A DNA stretch of 64,000 nucleotides from Meconema thalassinum (taxonomy: Eukaryota > Arthropoda > Insecta > Orthoptera > Tettigoniidae): the NCBI GenBank assembly GCA_946902985.2, contig CAMPQE020000051.1, positions 1,798,001-1,862,000 of the forward strand. The letters run 5' to 3'. The translations under genes were made by a program, and so were the position numbers. The notes under the pieces were generated by a model, which saw nothing but the letters and a program-made list of their open reading frames with translations, did no database searches and was not told the origin of the DNA. This document shows positions 1-10,545 of this stretch, piece by piece; the first letter of the stretch is position 1, and every line of letters starts with the position of its first letter.

Positions 1-1868
1 GAAAACATTATAAGTTGGCGATATTTCTTGGTCATTTCCTGTTTATGGAAGAGGATTTGTGAATGTAAATATAACATAGTCCAGTTAGGATACTTTTTGA
101 TATTTGTGATGGGCTGAAGAAGCGACTTGGAGGTGTCTTATTCAGTCGAAACATCGTATCACGAATAGTTAGAAGTAAGGAAAGGCACCCTTTAGATTGT
201 ATGATGTTATTTATTTCTGGTCACCTGTTCATTAGATGAAGTGTATGTTGAAACATAACCATGTATATCGTGTTTGAAATCACGGATAGACGTCAGGATG
301 GAGTGAGAATATAAGATTTCAAGACCAGTGATAGAATATGATTAATAATGTTGAGACTCCCAGGTCATTCACCCAGAGAAAGCCTTTGAATATACATGCA
401 GGTGATTGATTGATCAGCGAGATTGATCACGTGTTGTTATTTGAGGTGGAATATTAGCGATTCGAAAGGTAAGGTTTATAATGTGTGAGTAATACGCTTG
501 CAATATGTGTGCGTTATGAATAATGTGCCATTTTAAGTTAAGCCATGTGGTAAGTGTATATCGACGAGTGGCGACAGGTGTAGCCACTTATCGCCCATAA
601 TTTGTGATAATCATCGAGGCATAATGATGTACTTCGAGGCAGGTAGACCTATAATATGTGGATATTCGACATTGGCCACTGAGAGACTCTATCTGCAACG
701 CCATGGGAGCCAAATTGTTTATGTTGAGGTTCGAGTGAGTTTGGTTTTCACTTAGATATACAAATGATATGCATAACCAAATACAATGGGATTTTGATTG
801 TTCAACGGAGATGCATGTGATCTTGGAGCCTCAGCGAGAAATGAATCACACTTATCATCCTGAAGTGAACAGATGTGTTAATGATAGATATTGAGTTTGA
901 TATTTGAGGCTCACTGAGGCGTTAGTAGGTCCAATATTTGAGTGGTCGTTTACATCGGATTTGCTGACTGTTAGCAAGGGAAGTATTTTCCCCAATGTGT
1001 TTCCAGTACAGATGAGATTTGTGGATTTGCAGTTTCGATTTTGATTATTCAGTATAGTTCACTGGAAGGGGTACGTTATTTGAAAAGGAATTTAGAATTG
1101 GTGAATTTTGTATTTATTTCGAGGTAGATCTTTCTGATTTATGTCTAGTATTCGACAGGAAAGTTATTTTAAAACACATTTATAGATTACGAGATCCTGG
1201 TTCATCAGTCTATCCACACATTCTGATTCCACCATTGTAGAGTATAGGGTCACTGGTTCGAGTCGAGGCTCATGTAAATAATAAGAACACTCAAGTATTT
1301 CGAGTAAGATTTTTCATTAGTTTGATTTAGTGCCATGCCTTTCCCTACAGGATTGCCGAAGTTTGATTGTGATCTCGCAGCATTTGTGCTAATACTAAGT
1401 GTGGGTGTGTAAAGTGCGTTAAGTCAAGAAATGGTGTGAACTGAGTTAATACTGGCATCGAAGGGAGGAGGGCGATCTGCTTTCGTGAGTATAGCGCGTT
1501 TTGTCATATTGTGGACGGTTACGAAGTTATTGAGTTATGTATTACGTGTTATATTGACATCGGCCAGATTTCGGGTGTGCAAAAGTGCGTAATGTCCTTC
1601 CCGTCATGATTTAACACACTAAGAACTATTCAACACTTCATTCTGTGCGTGCAAAGAGTTTGGTAGTGATTAAGCACATTACACACTCGCGCTCCTTGTG
1701 AAGTTGCCCAACAATATTATTAATGAATTCTTACACCAAGCATCACTCATTATCACTGAGTGATTTTTATACTAAATTCCCGCCAACTGGAAGGTCACGT
1801 AGTCCATTGTCAATCGTCATTTCCCAGCTGTTCTACTTGTTAGCTAGTGGCATGCCCTGTTGCGGTAC

Positions 1869-2092
1869 CGCGCATTCAGCTGGCATTTGAGGGTGCGCAA
1901 ATGCGAGGGAGCCGTGTCAGTACATTTACTGGCACGTTAAAGATCCCCTTCGGGGCAAAATTCCGGCACCCCGGCGTCTCTAAAAGCCAGGGTAGTTAAA
2001 AGGGACGTAAGTTAGTTAGTTATTGTTGTTTTAAGGGGCGGAACTACGAGGTCATCTGCCCCTAAAAGGGACGTAAAACCAATAACATTATT
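1869..2092 (+). mobile_element. 5'-truncated SINE with 10-bp target duplication
   Basis: GTTGCGGTAC flanks the insert at 1859-1868 and 2093-2102. The related transposon has a single GTTGCGGTAC at 16347-16356 and no insert. The body starts with a GGCATTTGAGGGTGCGC block shared with 9512-9755 and ends in an AATAACATTATT tail. The tRNA-like head is missing. A 52-bp mini-element is nested inside it at 2011-2062. Confidence 0.92.
2011..2062 (-). mobile_element. 52-bp mini-retroelement with 14-bp target duplication
   Basis: TAAAAGGGACGTAA occurs at 1997-2010 and again at 2063-2076. The sister SINE at 2411-2585 has the uninterrupted sequence. On the minus strand the insert reads GGGGCAGATGACCTCGTAG, then a short palindromic GCCCC, then an AACAACAATAACTAAC-type tail. 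A long target duplication with a simple-repeat tail is what target-primed reverse transcription leaves. Confidence 0.9.
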
Positions 2093-2410
2093 GTTGCGGT
2101 ACATATTGCTTTGCTGACTGGAGATATTCACAGTGTATGTTATGAGCTTAGTTAAGAAGCATTATGTCTTCCAGAGTGGAAAATATTTGTTATTAGCTTT
2201 AATAAGCATTGATCATAAGTTCCTAGTCCTTGGCCATGCCAGTCAACACGAGACTTTGTAAATACTCTTGCAGTTATACTACTTCCGACACGAATGGTTC
2301 TATGGCTTCAAAACGTGGTTTTCAGGTCCATTTGTCTGTTATGTATACAAATCTGCACCATTTTACCAAACTAAACTGAAGTTCACGACCCGAGTTTTGT
2401 TTCTTGCTTC

Positions 2411-2585
2411 AGACAGGCATTTGGTGTTGCTCAAATGCTCCGGAGCCATGCCAGTAAATTTACTGGCATGTTTAAGGTCCCCTTCGGGGCAAAATTCCGG
2501 CACCCGGTCGCGCGTCGTCTCTAAAAGCCACAGTAGTTAAAAGGGACATAAAACCAATAACATTATTATTATTGTTACATGCGTT
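2411..2585 (+). mobile_element. SINE, same family as 1869-2092
   Basis: It shares the CAGTAAATTTACTGGCA block, CCCCTTCGGGGCAAAATTCC and the AATAACATTATTATT tail. The relative at about 16660 lacks it. The exact ends are less certain than for the first SINE because I do not see a clean target duplication. Confidence 0.8.
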
Positions 2586-3630
2586 ACGAGGCTTACAATG
2601 AGCCTAGATTGGTCCTTCTACTACAAATTCGATCCTTCGTCTATGTGCCAAACGGCCTAAATCCAGGAAATGGATAGGGGTGTCCGGATTTCATGTACAC
2701 AGTGTTCTCTGCTACGTTTCGAACGGTAAGTGTGTAAAGTTTGGTTCAGTTCGGTCAAACGGTGTAGATTAGTGCCAAGGGGCCTAAATGCAGGGAATGG
2801 AGAGGTCTGAAATGTCACGTGGATAGTGTTACCCGCAGGATTGCAAAGGATAACTAGGTAAAATCTGGTTCACATCGGTGAAACAGTGTAGATTTGAATA
2901 AATAACAGAGAGACAGACAGACAAACCAACTTGGAGCTTTATATTAGCCTACTTGGGCGAGATGTGGGTGTGCAAAGTGAGTTAAGTCATAATTTATGAG
3001 ACACCTCGTGTTGTTTGGCTCCTTAACTACGTGAATTTACATGGAATTTATTATGACGAGTTATCCCATTGTTGTGAACAGTATTAGGCTTCTGAAGACA
3101 TAATTCAAATTACTTCTGTTCCACAACCCGATTTTGGGTTTTGAATTGAAATTTAAAAATTGATTTTTTTGAAAACTAGTGAATTATGACATAACGGAGG
3201 TTACACACCCACCCGTTAATTATGGTGGTTACTCGTCATAATTTGATATTATTTCACGGTACAGTAAATAGTATGATGTTCTTCTGATTCTCCCACTTAT
3301 AAATAAATAGCAGTCGCCACCGATCATTTCTCATGTATTGTAGTAGTGAGTAGAGGATCTGAAGGAATATTTATCACATTTCCTCCCGCATATCATCTGA
3401 AATACATTTTCGTGGAAGTACATTTCATGTGTCAAAATTATTATTATCTTTATTATTAAGCCAGCAGAAGGCAATCCTCTACACGGCTTGTACCTTCTAT
3501 ACCAAACCCAAAGTAATAACAGTCACCAGTACGGTCTGAATACACAATTTTGTATTCCCTTAATTGCAATGCAGAGAGAGAGATGGCGATCAGGTGACGT
3601 CCCTTATAAGAAGCAACAATTACTTCTTAC

Positions 3631-3747
3631 CTCTTTCAAATCTCCTTCACTCGCTACAGGAGGAATTTCTATTTCTTCCCTTCTTGGAACAAGCTCTGGT
3701 ATCGAAAACTCTTCTATCTTAATATCCTCAGTCAGATCAGTATCATC
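3631..3747 (-). CDS. Exon 3 of acidic-leader gene, probably zinc-finger family
   Basis: This is a 117-nt, 39-codon open exon. A good acceptor (pyrimidine-rich, ending CTCTGCAG) precedes it and the donor GAG|GTAAGA follows it. Both introns are phase 0. It encodes an acidic peptide starting DDTDLTEDIKIEEFSIPELV, of the kind found ahead of finger arrays in insect C2H2 genes; the family assignment is inference. Compared with the duplicate at 62051-62167, six codons differ silently and four change the amino acid (I/S, P/S, V/L, E/D). That pattern suggests protein-level constraint. Downstream exons would lie left of base 1. The longer plus-strand frame across this spot (3488-4078) is antisense. Confidence 0.72.
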
Positions 3748-5560
3748 CTGCAGAGAAATTACTTGTTTTACAAACAAGTTCCTTACAAAGGTGGAAATAA
3801 ATCATACACAGTGTTCCATCATTTTGAATACCATCCAAACACAATGTGACATACAAGGCTTAGATAAGAAATATGAGACTTCACTGACTGAGAGACGACT
3901 TTCTGAGAGAACACATGAGCTGTCAACAATACAACAACCCAGTCGAGATTATGTCTATTCTTGTGCATATTTTTCTTTTTGTCATTTGTTTCTTGTACAG
4001 TTTAGGAATGAATTTCAGACGCGACGTTTTGTAGGATACTTTGTACAGGATTTGGCTAGTGGGATTCAATTTAATTAATATAAATGGTGGATGTGGTTCC
4101 ATCGGAACTTATTATTTTTATTCTGGTTTCTTTGTCAGATGCTACTGATCGTTGTGGAGCGACAGCGCATTAGCCATTTACTGCCGAAGATAGGAGCAAT
4201 GTAACTCGATCTGATGAATAATTGACATTTATATTTGCGTTGGAACTATTAGTGTACCATTTATTAGCTTGTAATTTAATGACGTTTCGGAATATAGGAC
4301 TTCTGAAGGTGATATTCGGACAGTTATGTAAGTTGAAATTTATTTTCAGGAGTGTTTATTTTCTAGTTAGCTTGTGGACTAACCAACAATAAAGAGTAAG
4401 CGAGGAATCTTTTGCGAATAAATCACTCAAGGACACGAGTTTTTATCTTAAAATGTGCGGTTATTTGTAGTAGATTTAGAACCTTCTCTTCATTAAGTAG
4501 CATGTGCTTGGACTAGCTTCATAACCACACTCAAAACCTGAGAGTAACGGTCTCGTGTGGGACCAGCTCAAATCCATGTGAGATGCTGGTGAAGGGATCT
4601 CACGAGAGTTGATTTGGAGTTTGATTCAGAGGTATCTCAGATCAATATGGGCACAACATAATCATTAAGCGCGCCTGTATCTGAATTCTACGTCAGACCA
4701 TGTAACATCAAATTATGCGCAGAGATTGCGAGCTGAGCTATTACATGGAGAAAGATGCTTGAGAGGGCTGTAGAAGGATCGAGTGAGCTGTGAACTTCAT
4801 CATACTCAAGAGATGGAAACAAATATTTAAATAACAGTAGACACAAACAACACAAAAACCTGAGTTGGAAATTTACTGCATAATATTAGACATTATTCTA
4901 TGTGGGAATAATACACATGGTGGTGATAATTGTTCCTTTAAGGGGCCTAACATCTAGGTTATCGGCGCCAGTAACAAATATTTGGAATAATGTAGAAGGA
5001 CATGGTGAAGGAGCAACCTGACTGGTCGCACAAGGAAGAAGCCGAAAACGCTTTCTTATAACTGTACAGTACTTGTCGAACGCTAAACAGCGTGAGTGCG
5101 GAGATTTGTGCATTGGAACGCGTGGTACTGAAAGCTGTAAACATTATTGAAATCATCTATAATACGGTCGAGAACCTTTATTTGCCAGTGCGGAATACGC
5201 TAGTAACGCGTCGAATATTTCACACACTTTTTGGTGAATTAATGAAACACTTGCGAACTGTTAAAGCATGGTCATTCGTCGTGCTGTGTGAAATCATGCT
5301 GCAAATTGCAAAAATTAATATCAGAGCTAAATAGGAGAAATGCTATTCTATAAACTGTGTGCAGTGTAACTGCGTTATTGAAGGTCATGGCGGCCAGATT
5401 GCAGTAATAAAATCATCTAATAGTTGACGAGGAGGATGCAGCTGTGTTGTGTAAGAATATTAACAAGTGCAATAGGGAAGAAATCAGTCTCAGATTCAGA
5501 GCAATGCACTTATTTAACACATTAAATGAAGTGCATCATGGAGAGAACATTTGTGATATC

Positions 5561-7018
5561 ACTGGTTCTAAATCACGTCGTAGCAAACAAAAACCATTCA
5601 CCTTGCGAGAAAACGTGTCTTAATGATCACAGCCCTTTTAGTTACTTCATATGACAAGTGGAATATATAAGAATCTCATATTCCAGGCAGTTGAGGTAAG
5701 CAATTAGACTAATACACCATGAAGGTTAGAAAGAGGTCTGACCCCTTACGAAATTAGGGATATTTATCAGGTAGTAAAGAGAACACTATCAATTAAAGTG
5801 AGAAAAATGATGATAATGGTACCTATAAATTTCGGTATCAGAATTGAGGGAGAGCTAAACAAGGGGTGGTCCAGAGAAGAAATGGAAAAGTGGATCCCGA
5901 CACAAGTATACAGAAAAATTAACGGTCTCTACTCAAGTCATGTGGGTCTCAAGCAACTTCCTATTAATGTCGTCGTGGAAAGTTGACACTCGGATTATTG
6001 TATGCACTTTAGCTGTTAGTTAGTTATGGAGGTTTTAATGGGCGGAACTACGACGTCATCTTCCCCCACTTAAGCTGTCTTAAACAAGAATTTATACAAA
6101 TTTTTCTAGAGAACATGGCACTCTACAAACTGGTCGTGTACATCAAGAGTTGACAGATGAACTACCAGAGGCAAAGTGCATTAGTCGTGTAATTGCTTAA
6201 CACAATTGCATGAATGTCTGATTTTGTGTTTGTCCCGTGGCAGTCAAGTTTTCAAGAAAATGAATAATAAAGATATGGTGAAGATTATTCATTAATTCTG
6301 AATGAAAGTAGATCGCGGCTTATACACTTGCTTCAGAGATGAATGTGACGTTTACATACGTTGTGACCTTGTTTCATCTTGTGGGCGATATTACGTATTG
6401 AAATCAGGAACCCTGGTCACTTCTGCACCTCATATTTGTGCTAAAGCACTTAAACATAAGTTATTTATTGCTCTTTTAAAAACGGCTGCCATCTTCCGAC
6501 AGCGCATGCATCTCCTTCAACTGTCAACAAGGCGCACTCTAGCGGCACATACCGCTGGAGCAAAAATTGTTGCCAACATGTGGGATACAAAATCACTGTT
6601 GAAAAAGGAAAGTGGGATACATAATAGATTTTAATAAAAAATATAGGAACGCCTTAGGCTGTAATCATTATCAAAAACCATTGGATTGGATGAAACGACG
6701 GTTAAAATGGTCAGGTGTTGGTGCGGCATAGTACCCTAAGGGCAAGGTTGGCAGTACTGTTTTGATGATGATTGATGTGAAAAATGGCGGCCAAAGCTGG
6801 AATTTTGCTTATATAAGTTGTGATCCTACTTGGGATGGCTGGGTGGGTCACAGACAGCCGAGGAGGAAACATCTATTTAAACTTCATGCCCTGATTTATT
6901 TCTCGTCATTTGATAAGGCGTTTGGCATATTCATGTACTATAGAGGATGTTATCACTTGTTCTACTTTCGTTCAGGGCTACCATATTGCAAGAGAAATAA
7001 CGCAGAACCGATAATTAC
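5561..7018. other. Intronic or unassigned DNA
   Basis: This falls inside the proposed intron between exons 3 and 2. It holds one mini-element (6015-6066). Frames at 5798-5986 and 6302-6634 have no recognisable motif, conserved neighbour or splice context, so I do not call them genes. Confidence 0.5.
6015..6066 (-). mobile_element. Mini-retroelement copy
   Basis: It matches the 52-bp unit (GTTAGTTAGTTA side, then GGGCGGAACTACGACGTCATC). It is diverged, with no clear target duplication. Confidence 0.75.
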
Positions 7019-7117
7019 CTGAAGTTCATGTTCCTCCTTAACTGGTATTCTTTCATCGTCAAATATATCAGCAGCCTCGTCTTTCAAGTTATCCGAGGGC
7101 AACAGGACAGTTGTCTC
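7019..7117 (-). CDS. Exon 2 of the same gene
   Basis: This is a 99-nt, 33-codon exon, phase 0 at both ends. The acceptor is CTACTTCGCAG and the donor is CAG|GTAATT. The peptide runs from ETTVLLPSDNLKDEAADIFD to KEEHELQ, rich in acidic residues with a KEE motif. It fits in frame between exon 1 at 7303-7371 and exon 3 at 3631-3747. The intron to exon 3 is about 3.3 kb. A transcript is needed to prove the join. Confidence 0.65.
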
Positions 7118-7302
7118 CTGCGAAGTAGCACAAGTATGACCCAATCAAAAATATGCACACACAATATGAGTACTGAGTTACGTTACTAAACGTTAGCGTG
7201 CCATTTACCATTGAGTAGTGTATTAAGTCACTAAACCTCACTTGTCATGCACATCACTAAGAATGCAATGTTACAACATATACGAATCAAAATGCAACTC
7301 AC

Positions 7303-7371
7303 AATGTTAGAGACTTCAACTGTATGTGTCAACCAGTCGGGCTCGCTTTTAATAAATAGCTGTTCCTCCAT
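7303..7371 (-). CDS. First coding exon, MEEQLFIKSEPDW leader
   Basis: This is a 69-nt exon with its ATG at 7371-7369 on the minus strand, encoding 23 residues, MEEQLFIKSEPDWLTHTVEV plus SNI, then donor GTGAGT. A short M-x-E-x(3)-IKSEPDWL leader split off as a first exon is, from memory, typical of insect zinc-finger and BTB-type gene families. Phase 0 matches exon 2. It lies beyond the part of the duplication visible in the right copy, so its paralogue, if kept, would lie past base 64000. Confidence 0.65.
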
Positions 7372-8369
7372 TGTGTTCGGGAAACTAGAACACAAGAAAC
7401 GCACTGAAGAATTAATTTAAGACCTTACTTATACCAGTAGGCTACGCCAAAAATCATTCTCATATACAATAAATCAGATGAGGAAGTGCACAGTGATAAG
7501 GAGCGGTCATATGTTTGTCAACAACAGTAAAACAAATACGACCATGACGCTGGTCGAATAAGTTGTTATCATTGCGATTGAATTGATAAAATGAATAAGC
7601 AATTGCAGCTGCCAATAGAGCAGGGAAATAAAAAATCCTACATTCGGTTTCCTTATTCCTATGTACCCACAAACTTGATTAGCGGTGAGTAGATTAAATA
7701 TTATTCGGTCAGACAATAAAGTACTCACGGTTAAACTCCATCAATACGCTTAATTGGGCACGTAAAATTGAACTTCGTACACTGTACAGGTATTGTAAAT
7801 CGCCACTACTAGCGTACAGCCATTCGGAATCCACAAATTACCAAGATCTCATTGTGTTGCAAACCATGCAGTTCAAACAAGAATCCTCATCGATTCCAAC
7901 TGACATGAGGGTAACTTGTACTGTATATTGTCGTCATAAGGCAGTTCCTAGTTAAATAGCCACACCTCTGTACCTTCAACAATTACATATTGTGAATTGA
8001 CTGTCACTGAAAATCTGCACTGGGCACTTAAGTATTACCTCCGCTGTAAACCATGTCATTATAACACAAGATTTGTCATGTCTCCCAAATATAATATTTG
8101 AGGCACAAAATTCGAATTAAAATGCTCGTTATATTGCAAGCTTCCTTAAAATGAGCCTTCAGTTCAGTAGCACTAGAAAAGGTTATCATGAATCGTAAAA
8201 TGTATGTCAATTGTTGCAAAATAAACTGGCTAAAAGTAAAGGAAATTCAGCTGTAAACGTCACGGTGTTGTACCATATATGTACAGGCGAAATCTAGTAA
8301 AGACTTCAAGAATTAGAGTATCACTCTGCCCTGTGTACTTGAGTGAATGTGTCTGATAACTTGTATTAT
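7372..8369. other. Upstream of the minus-strand gene, nothing recognised
   Basis: This region would contain the promoter and 5' UTR of the gene whose first coding exon is 7303-7371. I see no convincing TATA, initiator or coding signal. It is AT-rich single-copy-looking sequence. Confidence 0.4.
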
Positions 8370-8535
8370 TATGATTGGTATATAACTGTGGATGTGGAAG
8401 GGGACAGCCGTGGCTTAAGCTAGGAACCATCCGCCAGGAGTAGAAGAGGGAAACCATTTTCGAGGTATCTAAGGTGGGAATCGAACCCTGCTCAGATGCA
8501 GTTGCGGCCAGTGGTTCATAAGGTGGTGGTTCACA
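8370..8535 (-). mobile_element. tRNA-derived SINE
   Basis: Read on the minus strand it has a B-box GGGTTCGATTCCC. Further on is a segment like TACTCCTGGCGGATGG followed by CTTAAGCCACGGC, the core also seen in the SINEs at 9060-9490 and 51668-51910. The 3' end passes into sequence with no clear tail. Confidence 0.7.
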
Positions 8536-9059
8536 AAAATATAATATGATCACTGATATAAGACTATTCCAAAAATCACTATGATACTCAAATATAGAAA
8601 ATAAAGAAAAGCAGAAATTTGAACATATGTTTGCTTATTCGTACTCTTCTATATGAATATTATGGTACATAACTTGTTTCATATGTTATGCCAGACACAA
8701 ATTGTGATTTTTTAATTTCTTTTGCAGTTTCCCCGTGACAGACTTCAAGCACGCCCTGTAGAATTCCATTTTGAATTGCTTTTAGGTGCCCATGAACAGT
8801 CAGATGAGTTTCATAGCAATATCTAATTCTGCACTTACATTGATTGCTTGGTCTCTCAAACTCGTCTAGCTCACGCAATGTCAACTGAATGAATCACAAA
8901 ATCTAATAGTAAATTAAATGTTCGAAACGTATCTATTGCGGGCTAACCTTTGATTGCGAGTTTCGGTCTCCTGTGCCCATCTGCTGTGCTATATTAGTAT
9001 TGGCAAACGGGCACAAGCTCAAGGTTCTCTTCGTATGCAATTTTGATGACGCATGCTTT
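8536..9059. other. Unassigned; one unknown 74-codon frame
   Basis: A minus-strand frame at 8660-8884 (begins MTLRELDEFERPSNQCKC) has a protein-like composition but no motif I recognise and no clear splice signals. It may be chance. Confidence 0.3.
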
Positions 9060-9490
9060 TCAGCTCGGTCCTGACGATGTTTCCCCGGAGGTTCGGGTTG
9101 GATTCCCAGCTCTGCCAAGGAACGGTAATTCAGGTGGAAGGGCTGGAACGGACCACAGTCAGCCTTGAGATGCAAAACTGAGGAGGTTTGGGTTGGATTC
9201 CCAGCTCTGCCAAGGAACGGTAATTCTGGTGGAAGGGCTGGAACGGAGCACAGTCAGCCTTGAGATGCAAAACTGAGGAGGTTCGGGTTGGATTCCCAGT
9301 TCTGCCAAGGAACGGTAATTCTGGTGGAAGGGCACAGTCAGCCTTGAGATGCAAAACTGAGGAGAAAAGGGTTCGATTTCCACATCAGCCGTCCTGTGGC
9401 TTCTAACTTCTACTTCAAAATAATGGTATGGTTCCGAACTTAAGGCCACATCCGCCTCCTTCCGAATCCTATCCTCAATTTACTCATACA
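9060..9490 (+). mobile_element. SINE with internally triplicated segment
   Basis: The 3' part (CTACTTCAAAATAATGGTAT, then GGTTCCGAACTTAAGGCCAC) matches the core of the SINE at 51668-51910. The 5' part is the tRNA-like B-box region (GGGTTGGATTCCC), repeated three times (9087-9360). A fourth B-box-like GGGTTCGATTTCC follows the array. Confidence 0.8.
9087..9360 (+). repeat. Tandem 95-bp triplication
   Basis: The units are 9087-9181 (95 bp), 9182-9276 (95 bp) and 9277-9360 (84 bp). Each starts GGAGGTT and ends GCAAAACTGA. The third has lost 11 bp around CTGGAACGGA. Each unit carries one B-box-like motif. Overlapping minus frames here are repeat translation, not genes. Confidence 0.95.
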
Positions 9491-9511
9491 CACACACACT
9501 TGTAGTCAACA

Positions 9512-9755
9512 GGCTGCGTGGCTCAGCGGTAATGTTCTCGCTTGCTGATCCCAAAATATCGGGATCGAATTCCGGCTCAGTCAGCTGGTACTTGAGGGTA
9601 CCGGAATTTCGATTCGAAGGGGATCTTTAAGGTGCCAGTAAATCTTCTGACACGACTCCCTCGCATTTGCGCACCCTCAAATGCCAACTGATTGCGCCAA
9701 GATTCGATCCTTCAACCTTGAGCAGGTGAGAACGATACCGCTGCACCACGCAGCC
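9512..9755. mobile_element. SINE with two opposed tRNA-like heads
   Basis: The left end GGCTGCGTGGCTCAGCGGTA and the reverse of the right end GGCTGCGTGGTGCAGCGGTA agree at 18 of 20 bases. Each includes an A-box (TGGYNCAGCGG type) and is followed by a B-box-like GGATCGAAT. The minus-strand head is joined to the body seen in the SINE at 1869-2092 (GCGCAAATGCGAGGGAG, TTTACTGGCACC). The second head faces it from the far end, where the other copies have a tail. Confidence 0.85.
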
Positions 9756-10009
9756 AGTTAATGTTGAACTAAATACGCTTTAAAGGATGCCGATATCGTA
9801 CAACCTGAAGAGTAGGACACCTCACAATCGGCCCTCCAAAATGCAGATGCCAGACCTGAGCAATAACAGTATTTTAAAATTGAAACTATCAGCAGGCTAA
9901 GAGTCATGTTGGTAGTACTGACGTATTTTAGTATCTCCAAATTAATCTAGAATGCCAGGTACTATACGTGTGCAAATTTTAAAGCTGTTGGCTTACATAC
10001 TTTCTGATA
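9756..10009. other. AT-rich, nothing recognised
   Basis: No gene, clear repeat boundary or RNA is seen. It may belong to the diverged element at 10010-10540. Confidence 0.4.
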
Positions 10010-10540
10010 TATTGGTATTAGGATAAAAGAATTGAGAAATCATTTATTGACAGTTGGCAGCCCTGATGGCTCTTAACAATATACCTCCGTCATATCTGTT
10101 TATGTACACATATTACAAACAAAATTTGGTTGAAATACAATTGATACAAGATATAACCATTTAAAATTGGAGTTATCAGCAGGCTTAGAATCATTTTGGC
10201 AACACTGCCTCCTGGAAATGAAACTGAAATATTATTATCTATAAGTGTGCCTATTTGGAAATAGCTCCCATGCATACCTTGCAAGATATCCTACATGGAG
10301 ATCAAATTTCAATTGCGGTTTTTCAGCAGTTGGCAGCACTGACTTATTTTTCAAATATGGTCTTGAGATATTCAGGTATAGATCTTTACTCATATCAAAT
10401 TGTGATTCGATTGCACAGCCGTTTAGGAGTTGATAGGTGGGGGGCACAGATAGACAGACAGACAGACAGAAGGACAGAAATTTGCCCGGATCGATCTCAT
10501 AAGTCTATTTTTTCAAAATGTGAAAAGTGGGCTAAAAATC
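10010..10540 (-). mobile_element. Diverged Helentron-like element end
   Basis: Read on the minus strand from 10540, it opens TTTTTAGCCCACTTTTCAC and folds back to AAAAAATAGACTTATGAG. It then has (CTGT)n and a CTCCTAAACGGCTGTGCAAT segment. This is the same order as in the elements at 37087, 41922, 44443 and 48163. The far end is not defined. Confidence 0.6.
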
Positions 10541-10545
10541 TATAA

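Larger units (their letters stand above)
1401..3212 (+). mobile_element. Non-autonomous TIR DNA transposon, copy 1
   Basis: The left end GTGGGTGTGTAAAGTGCGTT and the right end, read in reverse as GTGGGTGTGTAACCTCCGTT, form terminal inverted repeats. TIR-like copies recur internally near 1573 and 2957. No transposase frame is present. It is absent from the duplicate at about 61612, where the flanking sequence runs straight through. It is full length relative to the relative at 15861-17297 once its two SINE insertions are removed. The target duplication is not clear and the superfamily is not assigned. Confidence 0.85.
1..5560 (+). repeat. Segmental duplication, left copy
   Basis: This block aligns colinearly with 60058-64000 by eye. 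Shared landmarks are the GGAAGAGGATTTGTGAAT start, the exon at 3631-3747, and the GGTTATCGGCGCCAG motif near 4960. The copies differ by scattered substitutions and small indels. The left copy holds a TIR transposon (1401-3212) that the right copy lacks. The right copy holds a 57-bp mini-element and about 100 bp near 61480-61580 that the left copy lacks. The left boundary is not visible because the match begins at base 1. Confidence 0.93.

Noticed and set aside
3488..4078. 196-codon plus-strand frame
   Set aside because: It runs antisense across the conserved exon at 3631-3747. The duplicate copy does not keep this plus frame open, but does keep the minus exon.
9130..9449. Overlapping minus frames with FCISRLTV repeats
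   Set aside because: Translation of the triplicated SINE unit.
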